Shown: in pieces, positions 34,902-44,775 of the stretch
Layout of the letters: the number at the start of each line of letters is the position of its first letter
Position numbering within the stretch: position 1 is the stretch's first letter
DNA from: Pseudomonadota bacterium
GTDB lineage: Bacteria; Pseudomonadota; Gammaproteobacteria; Xanthomonadales; Rhodanobacteraceae
NCBI GenBank assembly: GCA_021827205.1
Contig: JAKAWV010000004.1
Location: 1-64,000, forward strand
Direction of reading: 5' to 3'
DNA: 64,000 bases
Position numbers and translations under genes: made by a program
Notes under the pieces: generated by a model
Told to the model about the DNA's origin: nothing
Database searches by the model: none
The model's input: the letters and a program-made list of their open reading frames with translations, nothing else

Positions 34902-36251
34902 TTACTCAGCCCCACCGCTGCCGCCGCCACCCGAAGAGGCCTGGGTGACCGCCAGCGCCAGCGAGTTGGCCTGCTGGTTGCCTGTGCCCGAGGCGATGTT
35001 GACGCCGATGTTGCCCTGCGCGTTTTGCAGCGCCGAGCCATTCAGTGACGCGGAGTTGCTGGACATCACCGCCACATAGCTGTAATCGACGACGTAACCG
35101 GACAACTGCGCACTCATCTCTTCCAAGCTGATCTCATCGTTATTGTTCATGACCAGCGAGCCGCCGTCATTGCTGGGATCCATCGGATCGTTGCCCGGAG
35201 TACGCACGATCGGGTTATCGTTGATGTCGGTGCCCTGCGTGTGCGTATCCCAGTCGGTGTGGCCCAGCCACGGGCCATTGGTTGGATGCGCCGAGGTCGG
35301 CGTTTCACCCGGCGCCTTGCCCCAGTTGTCCGGATACATGTTGTAGCGCTGGTCCGACGTGCCGGTGGAAGTGCCAAGCACCTGGCCTTCTGCACCGCTG
35401 CCGTAAACCGTGCCGGTCAAGTTGATGGTGATCAGGTCCACGAACCGCTGCGTGTAACCCTCGTTGAGCGTGTAGTTGCCGCCCGAATCCTGCTTGCTGT
35501 TGACCGAGGCCGTGGCCATGCTGTTGGTGCCGGTCGAGGCCACCAGGTTGTTCTGCTGCTGGTTGTTGTTGCCGGCCGCGATATTGACGCCGATGTTGCC
35601 CTGCGCGTTCTGCAGGGCGTTGCCACCGAGATTGGCGTCATTGGTCTGCCCGAAGTTGCCGGTGGTGTTAGCCGCGTTGACCTGCTCGACGAACACTTCG
35701 GAATCGGCCATGGTGAAGGCGAACGAAGCGTCCGCCGCCGCCAGCGCGGCGGCGTTGTGCTGCTGGTTGTTGTCGCCGGCCGCCACGTTCAGGCCGATGT
35801 TGCCCTGTGCATTCTGGGCCGCGTCATCGGCGATCGACGCATCGTTGGCCAGCAGATAGTTCTCGCCATCGTTGGCGACGTTGTGCTGGCGGTTGTCGAC
35901 CACGGCGATGGCGGCGGAGTCGGTGTTGATGGTGCCGCTGACGGTGGGATTGCCGGTGATGCTGACGTCGGTCAGCAGGCTCAGATCCTTGTTCATGCGC
36001 ACGCGACGGATCGAGGTGTCGCTGTTGACGTCGACGTTCTCGTCATACACCACATCGCTGTAGATGTAGCTGACCGAGTTCAGCAGGTAATTGCGGATCC
36101 AGTCCTGCTCGTCGAGGGTGTAGTTCACCGTCGTGTTGACGGTGCAGGTGCCGCCGCAACTGGGGCCTTCCTGCGCGAACGCCGCAGGCGCAATAATGCC
36201 GGTCGCGGCCAATACGGCCAGAGCCAGCAGGTTCTTCTTGAGGTTACGCAT
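34902..36251 (-). CDS. fapC: FapC-like major amyloid fibre subunit
   Basis: A 449-residue exported protein with a signal peptide (1-26, AAFA-QEG) and three near-identical imperfect repeats of about 37 residues at 136-173, 204-240 and 399-436. Their shared core is NALQNAQGNIGVNIAAGNNN followed by QQ and N. These Asn/Gln/Gly/Ala-rich repeats are the amyloid units seen in FapB and FapC. Repeats 1 and 2 are close together; repeat 3 is separated by a 158-residue linker rich in Asn, Asp, Gly and Thr. A CxxxC pair (C32, C36) follows the signal cleavage site. Few cysteines and almost no hydrophobic core fit a secreted fibre protein. Being larger, with the most regular repeats, it is likely the main subunit. 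Confidence 0.8.
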   Translation of the reverse strand: MRNLKKNLLALAVLAATGIIAPAAFAQEGPSCGGTCTVNTTVNYTLDEQDWIRNYLLNSVSYIYSDVVYDENVDVNSDTSIRRVRMNKDLSLLTDVSITGNPTVSGTINTDSAAIAVVDNRQHNVANDGENYLLANDASIADDAAQNAQGNIGLNVAAGDNNQQHNAAALAAADASFAFTMADSEVFVEQVNAANTTGNFGQTNDANLGGNALQNAQGNIGVNIAAGNNNQQQNNLVASTGTNSMATASVNSKQDSGGNYTLNEGYTQRFVDLITINLTGTVYGSGAEGQVLGTSTGTSDQRYNMYPDNWGKAPGETPTSAHPTNGPWLGHTDWDTHTQGTDINDNPIVRTPGNDPMDPSNDGGSLVMNNNDEISLEEMSAQLSGYVVDYSYVAVMSSNSASLNGSALQNAQGNIGVNIASGTGNQQANSLALAVTQASSGGGGSGGAE

Positions 36252-36287
36252 GATGCATCTCCTGTCGTTGGTAATGATTTCAAGTTT

Positions 36288-36917
36288 TCAACGGGGTGGC
36301 AGATCGACAGTGATGAGCAGGCGGTTGCCCGCGGTGTTGCCCATTCCTGCGATCTGATTGAGTTGCACCACCCCCTCCGCCCCACGCAACGCCGTACCCG
36401 CAACGGACGCCGAGCGTGGCGAGGAAGATGGATTGGCTTGCGAACGGCCCCCCGCGGCACCGTTCGTTTGCGCGCCGAGGTCAGCCAGCCATGCGCTGGA
36501 GGTCTGTTCCTCGATACCTTGTTGCGCCAGCGATACCGCGACCGCGATGGCGTTGGCCTCGCGATTGCCGACACCGCTGGCCTGATTGATGGAAATCAGT
36601 CCGCGCGCGCCGGACAGCGCGTTGCCGCTGATGTCGGCGACCATCGCGTCGGGCACGCTGGCACTCAGCGCAATGATGCGCTGGTGTTGTTCGATCTGGA
36701 CATTGGCGACCGGCCCGATGGCCAGCGCCCTCGCGTTGGATTGCAGGTTGCTGTCGCCGGCGGCCAGGTTCACCGCGATCGCGCCACTGGCGCCGGCCAG
36801 CGCATTGCCACCGATGCTGCTGGTAGTGAGATAACGCAGCACCTCGACGTAACCGTCCTGTGCCATGGCCGAACAGGAACCCAGCATCACCAGCGCAAAT
36901 GCGAGCAGGCGGACCAT
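36288..36917 (-). CDS. fapB: FapB-like minor amyloid subunit or nucleator
   Basis: A 209-residue exported protein with signal peptide 1-19 (SAMA-QDG) and three diverged 36-residue repeats (about 33-68, 94-129, 170-205). The repeat pattern is IxGNALxGAxGxIxINxAxG then GNxxANA. The same motif periodicity is found in the FapC-like protein, but with fewer Asn/Gln and more Val/Ile. In Pseudomonas the shorter FapB is thought to nucleate fibres. Its ATG overlaps the stop of the preceding gene (TGATG). Confidence 0.75.
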   Translation of the reverse strand: MVRLLAFALVMLGSCSAMAQDGYVEVLRYLTTSSIGGNALAGASGAIAVNLAAGDSNLQSNARALAIGPVANVQIEQHQRIIALSASVPDAMVADISGNALSGARGLISINQASGVGNREANAIAVAVSLAQQGIEEQTSSAWLADLGAQTNGAAGGRSQANPSSSPRSASVAGTALRGAEGVVQLNQIAGMGNTAGNRLLITVDLPPR

Positions 36918-37411
36918 CAGCCGCCTCCCTTGATCAGCCCAGCGCCCTGCAAGGCGCTGGTGATCTGGTTGCCGACGTTGCGCGTGGCGCCACCCACGCT
37001 GCCGAGCACGCCGCCCGGCCCGCCTGTATTGATCGTCGGCACACGGCCACTGGCGGAGCCGTTCTGCAGCAGACCCGCACCGTGCAGCGCACCGCCGACT
37101 GCGTCTCCGACCACGGTGCCCGGCGCTGCACCGCTGATCGCGGAATACGCAGCGTCGTCCAACTCGAGATTGCCAAGCATGTCGTGCATCTCGGGGCGCA
37201 CGCTGGGATCAATGATGGTGGCCAGCCCCGGGGGCTGCATGCGTGTCGCGTGCCGATCGGGCACGGCACGCACCAGCACGAACTCGCCAGGCTTGGTGTT
37301 GACGCCGCGCCGGGCGCCTGCAGCTTCCACCGGGAGCGCCAACACGCTCAGTACCAGCAGTAGCGCGAGCAACAACACCGAACTGATGAATACACGTGGG
37401 AACTTGAGCAC
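36917..37411 (-). CDS. fapA: FapA-like exported protein, first gene of the fap operon
   Basis: A 164-residue protein: a long hydrophobic signal or anchor (about 5-32), an acidic/Met-containing middle (VRPEMHDMLGNLELDDAAYS) and a Gly-rich tail. No domain is recognised; the FapA label comes from its place at the head of the operon (FapA is a small periplasmic chaperone-like protein). I choose the GTG at 37409-37411, preceded by AAGGAGAGG, over an ATG at 37432. The ATG has no RBS and would lie upstream of the transcription start predicted from the sigma-54 promoter. Confidence 0.65.
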   Translation of the reverse strand: MLKFPRVFISSVLLLALLLVLSVLALPVEAAGARRGVNTKPGEFVLVRAVPDRHATRMQPPGLATIIDPSVRPEMHDMLGNLELDDAAYSAISGAAPGTVVGDAVGGALHGAGLLQNGSASGRVPTINTGGPGGVLGSVGGATRNVGNQITSALQGAGLIKGGG

Positions 37412-37438
37412 GGAACCTCTCCTTGTGCCCATGCTCAG

Positions 37439-37455
37439 AGCAAGCTTGATGCCAA
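37439..37455 (-). promoter_or_regulatory. Sigma-54 (RpoN) promoter of the fap operon
   Basis: The minus strand reads TTGGCATCAAGCTTGCT from 37455 to 37439. This gives the -24 element TGGCAT and the -12 element TTGCT, with GG and GC exactly 10 bases apart as in the consensus TGGCAC-N5-TTGCA. Transcription would start near 37428, leaving a leader of about 17 bases with the RBS AAGGAGAGG and the GTG start. Confidence 0.8.
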
Positions 37456-37877
37456 CCCATGCACCCCATATCGATCAGTTATTTGCGTGGACTCTGCGAG
37501 CGACGCCTGCGGCAAGTGTCTCGGCCGTGATACGCCTGCCGAGCGCTTGCAGTGAGGTATCGGCCTGCCTGCTTGTGGCCGTCCTCAAACTGGCTGTTGC
37601 AGCCGTGAAACAGGCATCTCGCGAAATCATTACAACGCGTCTGGCGCCGACGCCAAATCCTGCGTGGCTCAGGCGCAGCGTCGGGACTCGGAGAAATGGA
37701 TGCGCGAGGTGTTCACGAACAGCGCCCACTGCGCGGCAGCAACGGAGCGCAAGCGCGGATCGGCCGGTAGTGCTCGCGATAACGTCAAGGTAAGGGGCTG
37801 GCTGGAAGCAGGCGAAGCCCGCTGTAAGCCAGTCCCATTTGATCGAGGTTAGCTTTCATTCTGGGCGAGGCTCCCGA
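37456..37877. other. Upstream region of the fap promoter, no gene
   Basis: About 420 bases without a convincing gene. This is where a sigma-54 activator would bind (typically 80-200 bases upstream). CGCCTGC repeats at about 37515 and 37544 and a TTGC-rich stretch are visible, but no clear palindromic enhancer site. Confidence 0.4.
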
Positions 37878-38612
37878 TTATTTCTTGACGCTCGGTGTAA
37901 AGGTCCAGGTCCAGCCGGCTTTCTTCTGGATCATTGATTTCTTGTCCGGCGAGATGCGCAGATTGTCTGAATCGGGCAGCGCCATCCCAAACATCACTGG
38001 CGACGGCACGACCAACTCTTCGGGTCGTGTCTTGCGGCCTGAGGGTATGGGCTTACGGCTGCCGGTACAAAACTGCACGACTTCAACCACCGGGCAGGTG
38101 GTTTGCACTTGCAGCTCGAGCGCACCGCCTAGACCTTCCTTGATCCCCAGAAGGTCATAGTGTTCGTACTCGCCCTTGAGTACCGGCGGTAGACAGGAAC
38201 GTTCCGAGTCATGCGGATTCTTAACCACGGATTTCGAGTTCTGCATGCGGGGCGTTCCCACCAACTTTGACTCAGAAAGTTTCCAGTCCAGATCGATCTC
38301 CACACGATCCGTCACATCCGCAAATCCTGACCCTTTCCCGGGGTCGCTGGTAATATTGGGCTTACCCTGATAAGCACCGACGATGTGGTAGTGAATGACC
38401 TTGGCGTCGGTCCAACGTCGAGCGTTTTCATTTTGCTTTATGGCCCCCATTTGCGTATCCGGATCCACGCCCGTACTCTTCATCATATTCCTGTATATGG
38501 CCTCCTCTTCCGCGCTCATCTTGGTCTGAGCCAGCGCAAAGCCTGATTGCAGCGCGAGAGTAAACAAAAAACACAGTGCGATTGGCATGGGATTGGAGTG
38601 GACGTATTTCAT
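37878..38612 (-). CDS. Exported protein of unknown function beside the fap operon
   Basis: A 244-residue protein with a signal peptide (about 1-28, GFALAQ) and a mature domain with no recognised family. It contains WTDAKVIHYHIVGAYQGK and two cysteines in late beta-like segments (QTTCPVVEVVQFCTG), and ends WTWTFTPSVKK. Its codon and base use are less GC-rich than the flanking genes, suggesting transfer. It lies between the activator gene and the fap operon on the same strand. The ATG at 38610-38612 starts the signal peptide. A structured inverted-repeat region lies just upstream. Confidence 0.7.
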   Translation of the reverse strand: MKYVHSNPMPIALCFLFTLALQSGFALAQTKMSAEEEAIYRNMMKSTGVDPDTQMGAIKQNENARRWTDAKVIHYHIVGAYQGKPNITSDPGKGSGFADVTDRVEIDLDWKLSESKLVGTPRMQNSKSVVKNPHDSERSCLPPVLKGEYEHYDLLGIKEGLGGALELQVQTTCPVVEVVQFCTGSRKPIPSGRKTRPEELVVPSPVMFGMALPDSDNLRISPDKKSMIQKKAGWTWTFTPSVKK

Positions 38613-38641
38613 AATGTCTCCATTTTCGAGAGATAGTTGAA

Positions 38642-38775
38642 CGGTTTGCAAAACCGCTCCGGCACATGAATGTGCCGCCGCGACGAGCACGCAAGTGCTT
38701 GTCGCGACAAAGGTGGTGCGGCTTTGCCGCGCCCGTTTGCTTGCAAACCGCGGCAGGATGCCCGGTTTTGCAAAC
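38642..38775. repeat. 134-bp nested inverted-repeat region
   Basis: The region is bounded by a perfect 13-bp inverted repeat, GTTTGCAAAACCG (38644-38656) and CGGTTTTGCAAAC (38763-38775). Inside are several perfect or near-perfect hairpins: GGCACAT/ATGTGCC (38661-38676), CGCGAC-n-AGCAC/GTGCT-n-GTCGCG (38679-38706), GCGGC/GCCGC (38718-38730) and GTTTGC/GCAAAC (38735-38748). Most of the 134 bases are in stems. It could be a miniature mobile element or a structured leader of the gene at 37878-38612. Confidence 0.7.
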
Positions 38776-38860
38776 TGACCTAGTTAAGAAAGCTAACAGC
38801 GCAATCAGCGCGGAATGAAATTGCGCCGCCATACGCGGCGTCGAACCAGCATTCGGCTTC

Positions 38861-40225
<1,365 letters not shown>

Positions 40226-40311
40226 AGCGAGTCTCCCCAGAAGCCCATCGTCCCCGAGCCCGCAGCACGCATGTGCGTTGCGAGGGACAACAACCCTAAT
40301 CCTGAACCATG

Positions 40312-40332
40312 AACATTACAATCCGTAATGTT
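40312..40332. promoter_or_regulatory. Palindromic candidate operator upstream of the activator gene
   Basis: A perfect 8-bp inverted repeat AACATTAC (40312-40319) and GTAATGTT (40325-40332) around AATCC lies about 90-105 bases upstream of the activator start. A weak TTGTAA -35 box overlaps it on the minus strand. It may be an auto-regulatory site. Confidence 0.45.
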
Positions 40333-40900
40333 AGCGCCACGCCGCCTGCTGGCCTGCCATTCAGCTACCGGCCGCGCCGCAGAGCGTGACGCCCATCCGA
40401 ACGATCAGCGGCGCGGCTCGATTGCCGCGATGCATCATTTATGTTTTCGCGATACTTCGATAATGATTCCTCAACCTGATGGCACTTCGCCGTAGCCATC
40501 GAAGGGGGCGTGGCCGCAACGCACCACCAGATGCGGATTCCAGGGCGCATCTGCACGCCGGCACCACGGCCGAACCAGAGGGTTCAACAGCGTGGGCACC
40601 CTTCCCGGCGGGGAAATTGCGGGCCTGTTTGCACGCGATCCGAGCGCCAAGGTCCTGCCATTCGTATGGGCCAACCCGGTTACACCCGATCAGACCCAAA
40701 ACGCTGGACCGCAATCGCCTGCGCGCGGTACTGGCCACCCCAGTTAGACGCCTTGATTTTGTCGCACACAATGGAGAATCACCGCCAGAGGCTACGGGTG
40801 GCACGGCGGCTGATGATCTCGTCGCAACACCCAAGCGCGCTGGATGCGGTCTGCTCAACGCAAAAAAGCGAGGCCAGTGGCCCGGTACCGGATGCGCTGA
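40333..40900. other. Intergenic stretch without a recognised gene
   Basis: About 570 bases between the activator gene and rimO. One minus-strand open frame (40439-40858, 139 residues) is Arg/Ala/Ser-rich without family features, and competing plus-strand frames are similar. It may be decayed coding sequence, but I cannot identify it. Confidence 0.5.
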
Positions 40901-42226
40901 TCAGCCCTCGGCGGCGCAGCGCGCTTCCAGATCATGCGCATCCGCGCCTTCGACGACGACCTCGACAAACTCGCCTGGCTTGAGCGCGGCGCAGTCGCGG
41001 ATGCGTACCATGCCGTCGATCTCGGGGGCGTCGGAAGTTGAGCGCGCGACGACACCGTCAGCATCGACGTGATCGACCAGCACGGTGAGGCGGCGACCGA
41101 TCTTGCGCTGCAACCGGGTGGCGCTGATCCCGGCCTGCACCGCCATGAACTGCTCGAGGCGGTCTTCCTTGAGTTCCTCGGGTACCGGTTCGGGCAGGTC
41201 GTTGGCCCGGGCGCCATCGACCGGCGAATAGGCGAAGGCGCCGACGCGATCGAGTTGGGCCTCGCGCAAAAAATCCAGCAGATCCTCGAACTCGGCGTCG
41301 GTCTCGCCCGGGAAGCCGACGATGAAGGTGCTGCGGATCGTCAGTTCCGGCACCACCTTGCGCCAGTAGCCGATGCGTTCGAGCGTCCTGTCAATGTTGC
41401 CGGGTCGCTTCATCAGCTTGAGGATGCGCGGGCTGGCGTGCTGAAACGGAATGTCAAGGTAAGGCAGCAGCTTGCCCTGCACCATCAGTGGCATCAGCTC
41501 GTCCACGTGCGGATACGGGTACACGTAGTGCAGCCGCACCCACGCGCCGAGTTCGGCCAGACCTTCGCACAACTGGGTCATGCGCGTGCGATAGCTGCGC
41601 CCGCGCCAATCGCGTGCGGCGTATTTCAGGTCCACGCCATACGCACTGGTGTCCTGGCTGATCACCAGTAACTCCTTGACGCCGCCCTTGACCAGCTTCT
41701 CGGCCTCGATCAACACCTCGTCCACCGGGCGGCTGACCAGATCGCCGCGCATCGAGGGAATGATGCAGAAGCTGCAGCGATGATTGCAGCCCTCGGAAAT
41801 CTTCAGGTAGGCGTAGTGCTTCGGGGTCAGCTTGATGCCGGTGTCAGGGATGATGTCCAGCAGCGGGTTGCGCTTGGGCGGCAGCGCGCGATGCACGGCC
41901 TGCATGACGCTGACGTAGTCCTGCGGACCACTGATGGCCAGCACTTCAGGATAGGCCTCGCGAATGAGTTCGGCGCGCTTGCCCAGACAGCCGGTGACGA
42001 TCACCTTGCCGTTCTCGTGCAGTGCCTCGCCGATCGCATCTAGCGACTCCTGCACAGCGCTGTCGATGAAGCCGCAAGTGTTGACCACCACTGCGTCGGC
42101 GTCCTGATAGCTGGGCGCGATCACGTAGCCCTCGACCTTGAGCTGGGTGAGGATACGCTCGGAATCAACCAGCGCCTTGGGGCATCCGAGGCTGACGAAA
42201 CCAATCGCGGGTTCTGATCGGGACAT
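40901..42226 (-). CDS. rimO: Ribosomal protein S12 methylthiotransferase RimO
   Basis: A 441-residue radical-SAM enzyme adding a methylthio group to the conserved Asp of S12. The N-terminal UPF0004 domain carries cysteines ([35 protein letters not shown]). The radical-SAM cluster motif is CNHRCSFC, and a C-terminal TRAM domain (about 375-441) follows. Start [17 protein letters not shown]. Divergent from the dienelactone hydrolase gene. Confidence 0.96.
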   Translation of the reverse strand: MSRSEPAIGFVSLGCPKALVDSERILTQLKVEGYVIAPSYQDADAVVVNTCGFIDSAVQESLDAIGEALHENGKVIVTGCLGKRAELIREAYPEVLAISGPQDYVSVMQAVHRALPPKRNPLLDIIPDTGIKLTPKHYAYLKISEGCNHRCSFCIIPSMRGDLVSRPVDEVLIEAEKLVKGGVKELLVISQDTSAYGVDLKYAARDWRGRSYRTRMTQLCEGLAELGAWVRLHYVYPYPHVDELMPLMVQGKLLPYLDIPFQHASPRILKLMKRPGNIDRTLERIGYWRKVVPELTIRSTFIVGFPGETDAEFEDLLDFLREAQLDRVGAFAYSPVDGARANDLPEPVPEELKEDRLEQFMAVQAGISATRLQRKIGRRLTVLVDHVDADGVVARSTSDAPEIDGMVRIRDCAALKPGEFVEVVVEGADAHDLEARCAAEG

Positions 42227-42346
42227 AGAAAAGCACGCAGGAAAAACGCGATTGTAAGGTCATCGCATGCCGTCACTCCGTTTTGACGTTGACTTCGCGG
42301 GGTGAGGCTCTAGGCTTTCGGTTTGGCCGAACGCAGGAGTATCCCC

Positions 42347-43012
42347 ATGGGTGAGTTCATCAACATCGGCAGCACTGGCACGCAGTGCATCGGCGCGTAC
42401 TTGGCCAAACCCGCAGGCAAGCCCAAGGGCGGCGTGGTCGTGGTGCAGGAAATCTTCGGCGTCAACCAGCACATTCGCGGCGTGGTCGATGGCTACGCTG
42501 CCGATGGCTATGTGGCGATCGCGCCCGCCGTGTTCGACCACCTTGAAGCCGGCGTTGATCTGGGCTATGACCAATCCGGCATGCAAAAAGGCATTGCCTT
42601 GATCAGCGAGCTGGGCTTCGAGCGCCCACTGGAAGATGTCGCCAGCGCCGCCGAGGCCATCAAGAGCGCCGGCAAGATCGGCGTGGTCGGTTTTTGCTGG
42701 GGCGGTAGCATCGCATATCTGGCGGCAATCAAGCTCGGCATGCCGGCGGTCAGTTACTACGGCGGGCGCAACACGCAGCTCGTCGGCATGCCGTCCAAGG
42801 GTCCGCTGGCGTTCCACTACGGTTTGAAAGATGCGCACATCAGCGCAGCGGACCGCGAAAAGGTGCGCGCGGCCAATCCCGGCGCCGAGTTCTACGTGTA
42901 CAACGCCGACCACGGCTTCAACTGCGATGCGCGCGCGAGCTTCGATGCGACGGCGGCCAAGCTTGCGCGCGAGCGCACGCTGGCGTTCTTCGCCAAGCAT
43001 CTGGGCGTCTGA
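42347..43012 (+). CDS. Dienelactone hydrolase-family protein
   Basis: A 221-residue alpha/beta hydrolase. The nucleophile is Cys in GFCWGGS, with acid and His in the usual places (His in NADHGFNCD). Early segment VVVVQEIFGVNQHIRGVVDG and DGYVAIAPAVFDH are typical. The natural substrate is not predictable; homologues hydrolyse dienelactones or other esters. The ATG at 42347 has RBS CAGGAG; an upstream frame start is rejected. Confidence 0.9.
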   Translation: MGEFINIGSTGTQCIGAYLAKPAGKPKGGVVVVQEIFGVNQHIRGVVDGYAADGYVAIAPAVFDHLEAGVDLGYDQSGMQKGIALISELGFERPLEDVASAAEAIKSAGKIGVVGFCWGGSIAYLAAIKLGMPAVSYYGGRNTQLVGMPSKGPLAFHYGLKDAHISAADREKVRAANPGAEFYVYNADHGFNCDARASFDATAAKLARERTLAFFAKHLGV

Positions 43013-43039
43013 TTCATTGGCTCGATCAGCCTCTTGAGG

Positions 43040-43471
43040 ATGGCAGCCTTGGGTACCGCCTTCACGCTCGATCCGCGGCTGGCCGCAAACACCCTGCCCG
43101 TCGCGCAGCTCGACCTGTGCGACGTGCGGCTGATGGACGACACCCGCTTCGGCTGGCTGGTGCTGGTTCCGCGCCGCGTCGCGCTGGAGGAAATTTTCGA
43201 TCTCGATGCTGACGCACGCATACGGCTGCTTGCCGAGATGGATCAGACAGCGGTGGCACTACGCGCGCAACTCCCCTGCGACAAGCTCAACGTGGGTGCG
43301 CTGGGCAATATCGTGCGCCAATTGCACTTGCACATCGTGGCGCGGCGCGTCGGCGATGTCGCGTGGCCGGGGCCGGTCTGGGGCCACGACGCGCGCGTGC
43401 CCTACACGCTGGCTGCGGGCCGGGCTCTATGCGCGGCGCTGCGGGCGCGGCTCGTCGCGTCGACGGAATGA
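43040..43471 (+). CDS. HIT-family nucleotide hydrolase or transferase
   Basis: A 143-residue HIT-domain protein. The motif region reads NIVRQLHLHIVAR, the QLHxH variant of HxHxH usual in this bacterial subfamily. Probably a small Ap4A- or nucleotide-hydrolysing enzyme. ATG 43040 is chosen; a TTG two codons earlier is possible. It sits between the dienelactone hydrolase gene and tesB. Confidence 0.88.
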   Translation: MAALGTAFTLDPRLAANTLPVAQLDLCDVRLMDDTRFGWLVLVPRRVALEEIFDLDADARIRLLAEMDQTAVALRAQLPCDKLNVGALGNIVRQLHLHIVARRVGDVAWPGPVWGHDARVPYTLAAGRALCAALRARLVASTE

Positions 43472-43519
43472 GCGCGGCGCGCCGCTATACTTGCGCCCTC
43501 GCATCACGCAGTACCCGCC

Positions 43520-44389
43520 ATGACCCAGGCCCTGGCCGACGAACTGACCTCGCTGCTCAGCCTCGAGCGCCTGGAAGACAACTTGTTCCGCGGCCAGAGC
43601 CGCGACATCGGCACGCGCTACGTGTTCGGTGGTCAGGTGCTGGGGCAGGCACTGGCGGCGGCGCAGCAGACCGTCGATCCCGCGCGCATCGCGCACTCGC
43701 TGCACGGCTACTTTCTGCGCGCCGGCGATATCGGTGCGCCGATCGTGTATCAGGTCGAGCGCTTGCGCGATGGCCGCAGTTTTTCCACGCGTCGCGTGCT
43801 CGCCATCCAGCATGGACAGCCCATACTCAACGGTTCGATTTCGTTCCAGATCGAAGAATCCGGCTTCGAACATCAACTGTCGGTACCCGAGGTTCCCGGA
43901 CCGAACGACCTGGAGCCGCCGGCGATCATCTCGGCCGAGGAACTTGCGCAACTGCCCGAGAAATTGCAGCGCTGGCTGACGCGACGCGGGCCATTCGAGT
44001 TCCATCCGGTGTATCCGCGCGACGAACTGCACCCGAGCAAGCGCCCGCCATATCAGCAAGTGTGGTTTCGTCTGGGTGGACGCGCGCCGGATGATGCGCG
44101 GCTGCAGCGCGCGATGCTGGCTTACGCCTCGGATTTCCATTTGATCGGCACCGCCACGCTGCCGCACGGCATCTCCTATCTCAGCCACGAGGTGCAAATG
44201 GCCAGCCTCGATCACGCGCTGTGGTTTCATCGGCCGTTTCGTGTCGACGAGTGGCTGCTGTACAGCTGCGACAGCCCCAGCGCTCAGGGCGCGCGTGGCC
44301 TGGCGCGCGGCATGATCTTCGCGCAGGACGGCAGGCTGGTCGCCTCCACCGCGCAGGAAGGCCTGCTGCGCGTGCACACGCAAGGCTGA
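43520..44389 (+). CDS. tesB: Acyl-CoA thioesterase II
   Basis: A 289-residue double-hotdog thioesterase. Start MTQALADELTSLLSLERLED is followed by FRGQSRDIGTRYVFGGQVLG and the second-repeat segments LRAMLAYASDFHLIG-type and HALWFHRPFRVDEWLLY. It hydrolyses acyl-CoA to free acid and CoA. Two bases separate it from the next gene, so they are probably co-transcribed. Confidence 0.95.
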   Translation: MTQALADELTSLLSLERLEDNLFRGQSRDIGTRYVFGGQVLGQALAAAQQTVDPARIAHSLHGYFLRAGDIGAPIVYQVERLRDGRSFSTRRVLAIQHGQPILNGSISFQIEESGFEHQLSVPEVPGPNDLEPPAIISAEELAQLPEKLQRWLTRRGPFEFHPVYPRDELHPSKRPPYQQVWFRLGGRAPDDARLQRAMLAYASDFHLIGTATLPHGISYLSHEVQMASLDHALWFHRPFRVDEWLLYSCDSPSAQGARGLARGMIFAQDGRLVASTAQEGLLRVHTQG

Positions 44390-44391
44390 AC

Positions 44392-44775
44392 ATGCGCCAG
44401 ATCTACACCTCGCCGCGGCTGGAAAACATCGAGCGCATGGTGGCCTTGCTCAACGAGCACGGCATTGAAACACGCGTTACCGATCGTCCCGTGTATCAGC
44501 GCGCCAGCTACAACCGGCCCAGTTTCCGCGACAACGACCTGCAGTCGTGGCCCAAGGTTTGGGTGTCCGATGCCAATGATTTGCCACGTGCGCGCGAGCT
44601 GCTGCGCGGCATGGGCATCGAATCGGCCGCCGAGCACTTCGCGGCGAATCTGCAGTTCAGCGCGCGCGCGCCGAGCCGCGGCCGGAATTGGGGAGGACGC
44701 GTGCGGGCGTTGCTGCTGCTGGGGATCTTCGGCCTGCTGACGGTGATGACGCTGCGCGCGCTGGGCTGGCTGTAA
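44392..44775 (+). CDS. DUF2007-like signal-transducing protein with C-terminal membrane helix
   Basis: A 127-residue protein. Residues 1-75 match DUF2007-type domains (MRQIYTSPRLENIERMVALL; ending VWVSDANDLPRARELL). A basic linker precedes one transmembrane helix (about 104-127). Homologues in Xanthomonadaceae are annotated pathogenicity-like, without known function. Its 3' end overlaps the convergent pseudouridine synthase gene by 119 bases. Confidence 0.75.
   Translation: MRQIYTSPRLENIERMVALLNEHGIETRVTDRPVYQRASYNRPSFRDNDLQSWPKVWVSDANDLPRARELLRGMGIESAAEHFAANLQFSARAPSRGRNWGGRVRALLLLGIFGLLTVMTLRALGWL

Noticed and set aside
34902-36917. Curli (csg) system as the identity of the repeat proteins
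   Set aside because: No CsgG, CsgE, CsgF or CsgD relatives; a C39 peptidase and coiled-coil barrel instead fit Fap.
35241-37793. 850-residue plus-strand open frame across the fap subunit genes
   Set aside because: Antisense to three genes with signal peptides and repeats; its own sequence is low-complexity and begins without an RBS.
38642-38775. CRISPR array
   Set aside because: The hairpins differ from each other and there are no regular direct repeats with spacers.
40439-40858. 139-residue minus-strand open frame upstream of rimO
   Set aside because: No family features, competing frames on both strands, no clear RBS; kept only as an unassigned intergenic stretch.
43520-44094. Alternative plus-strand frames over tesB
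   Set aside because: They lack motifs, whereas the tesB frame has conserved double-hotdog segments.
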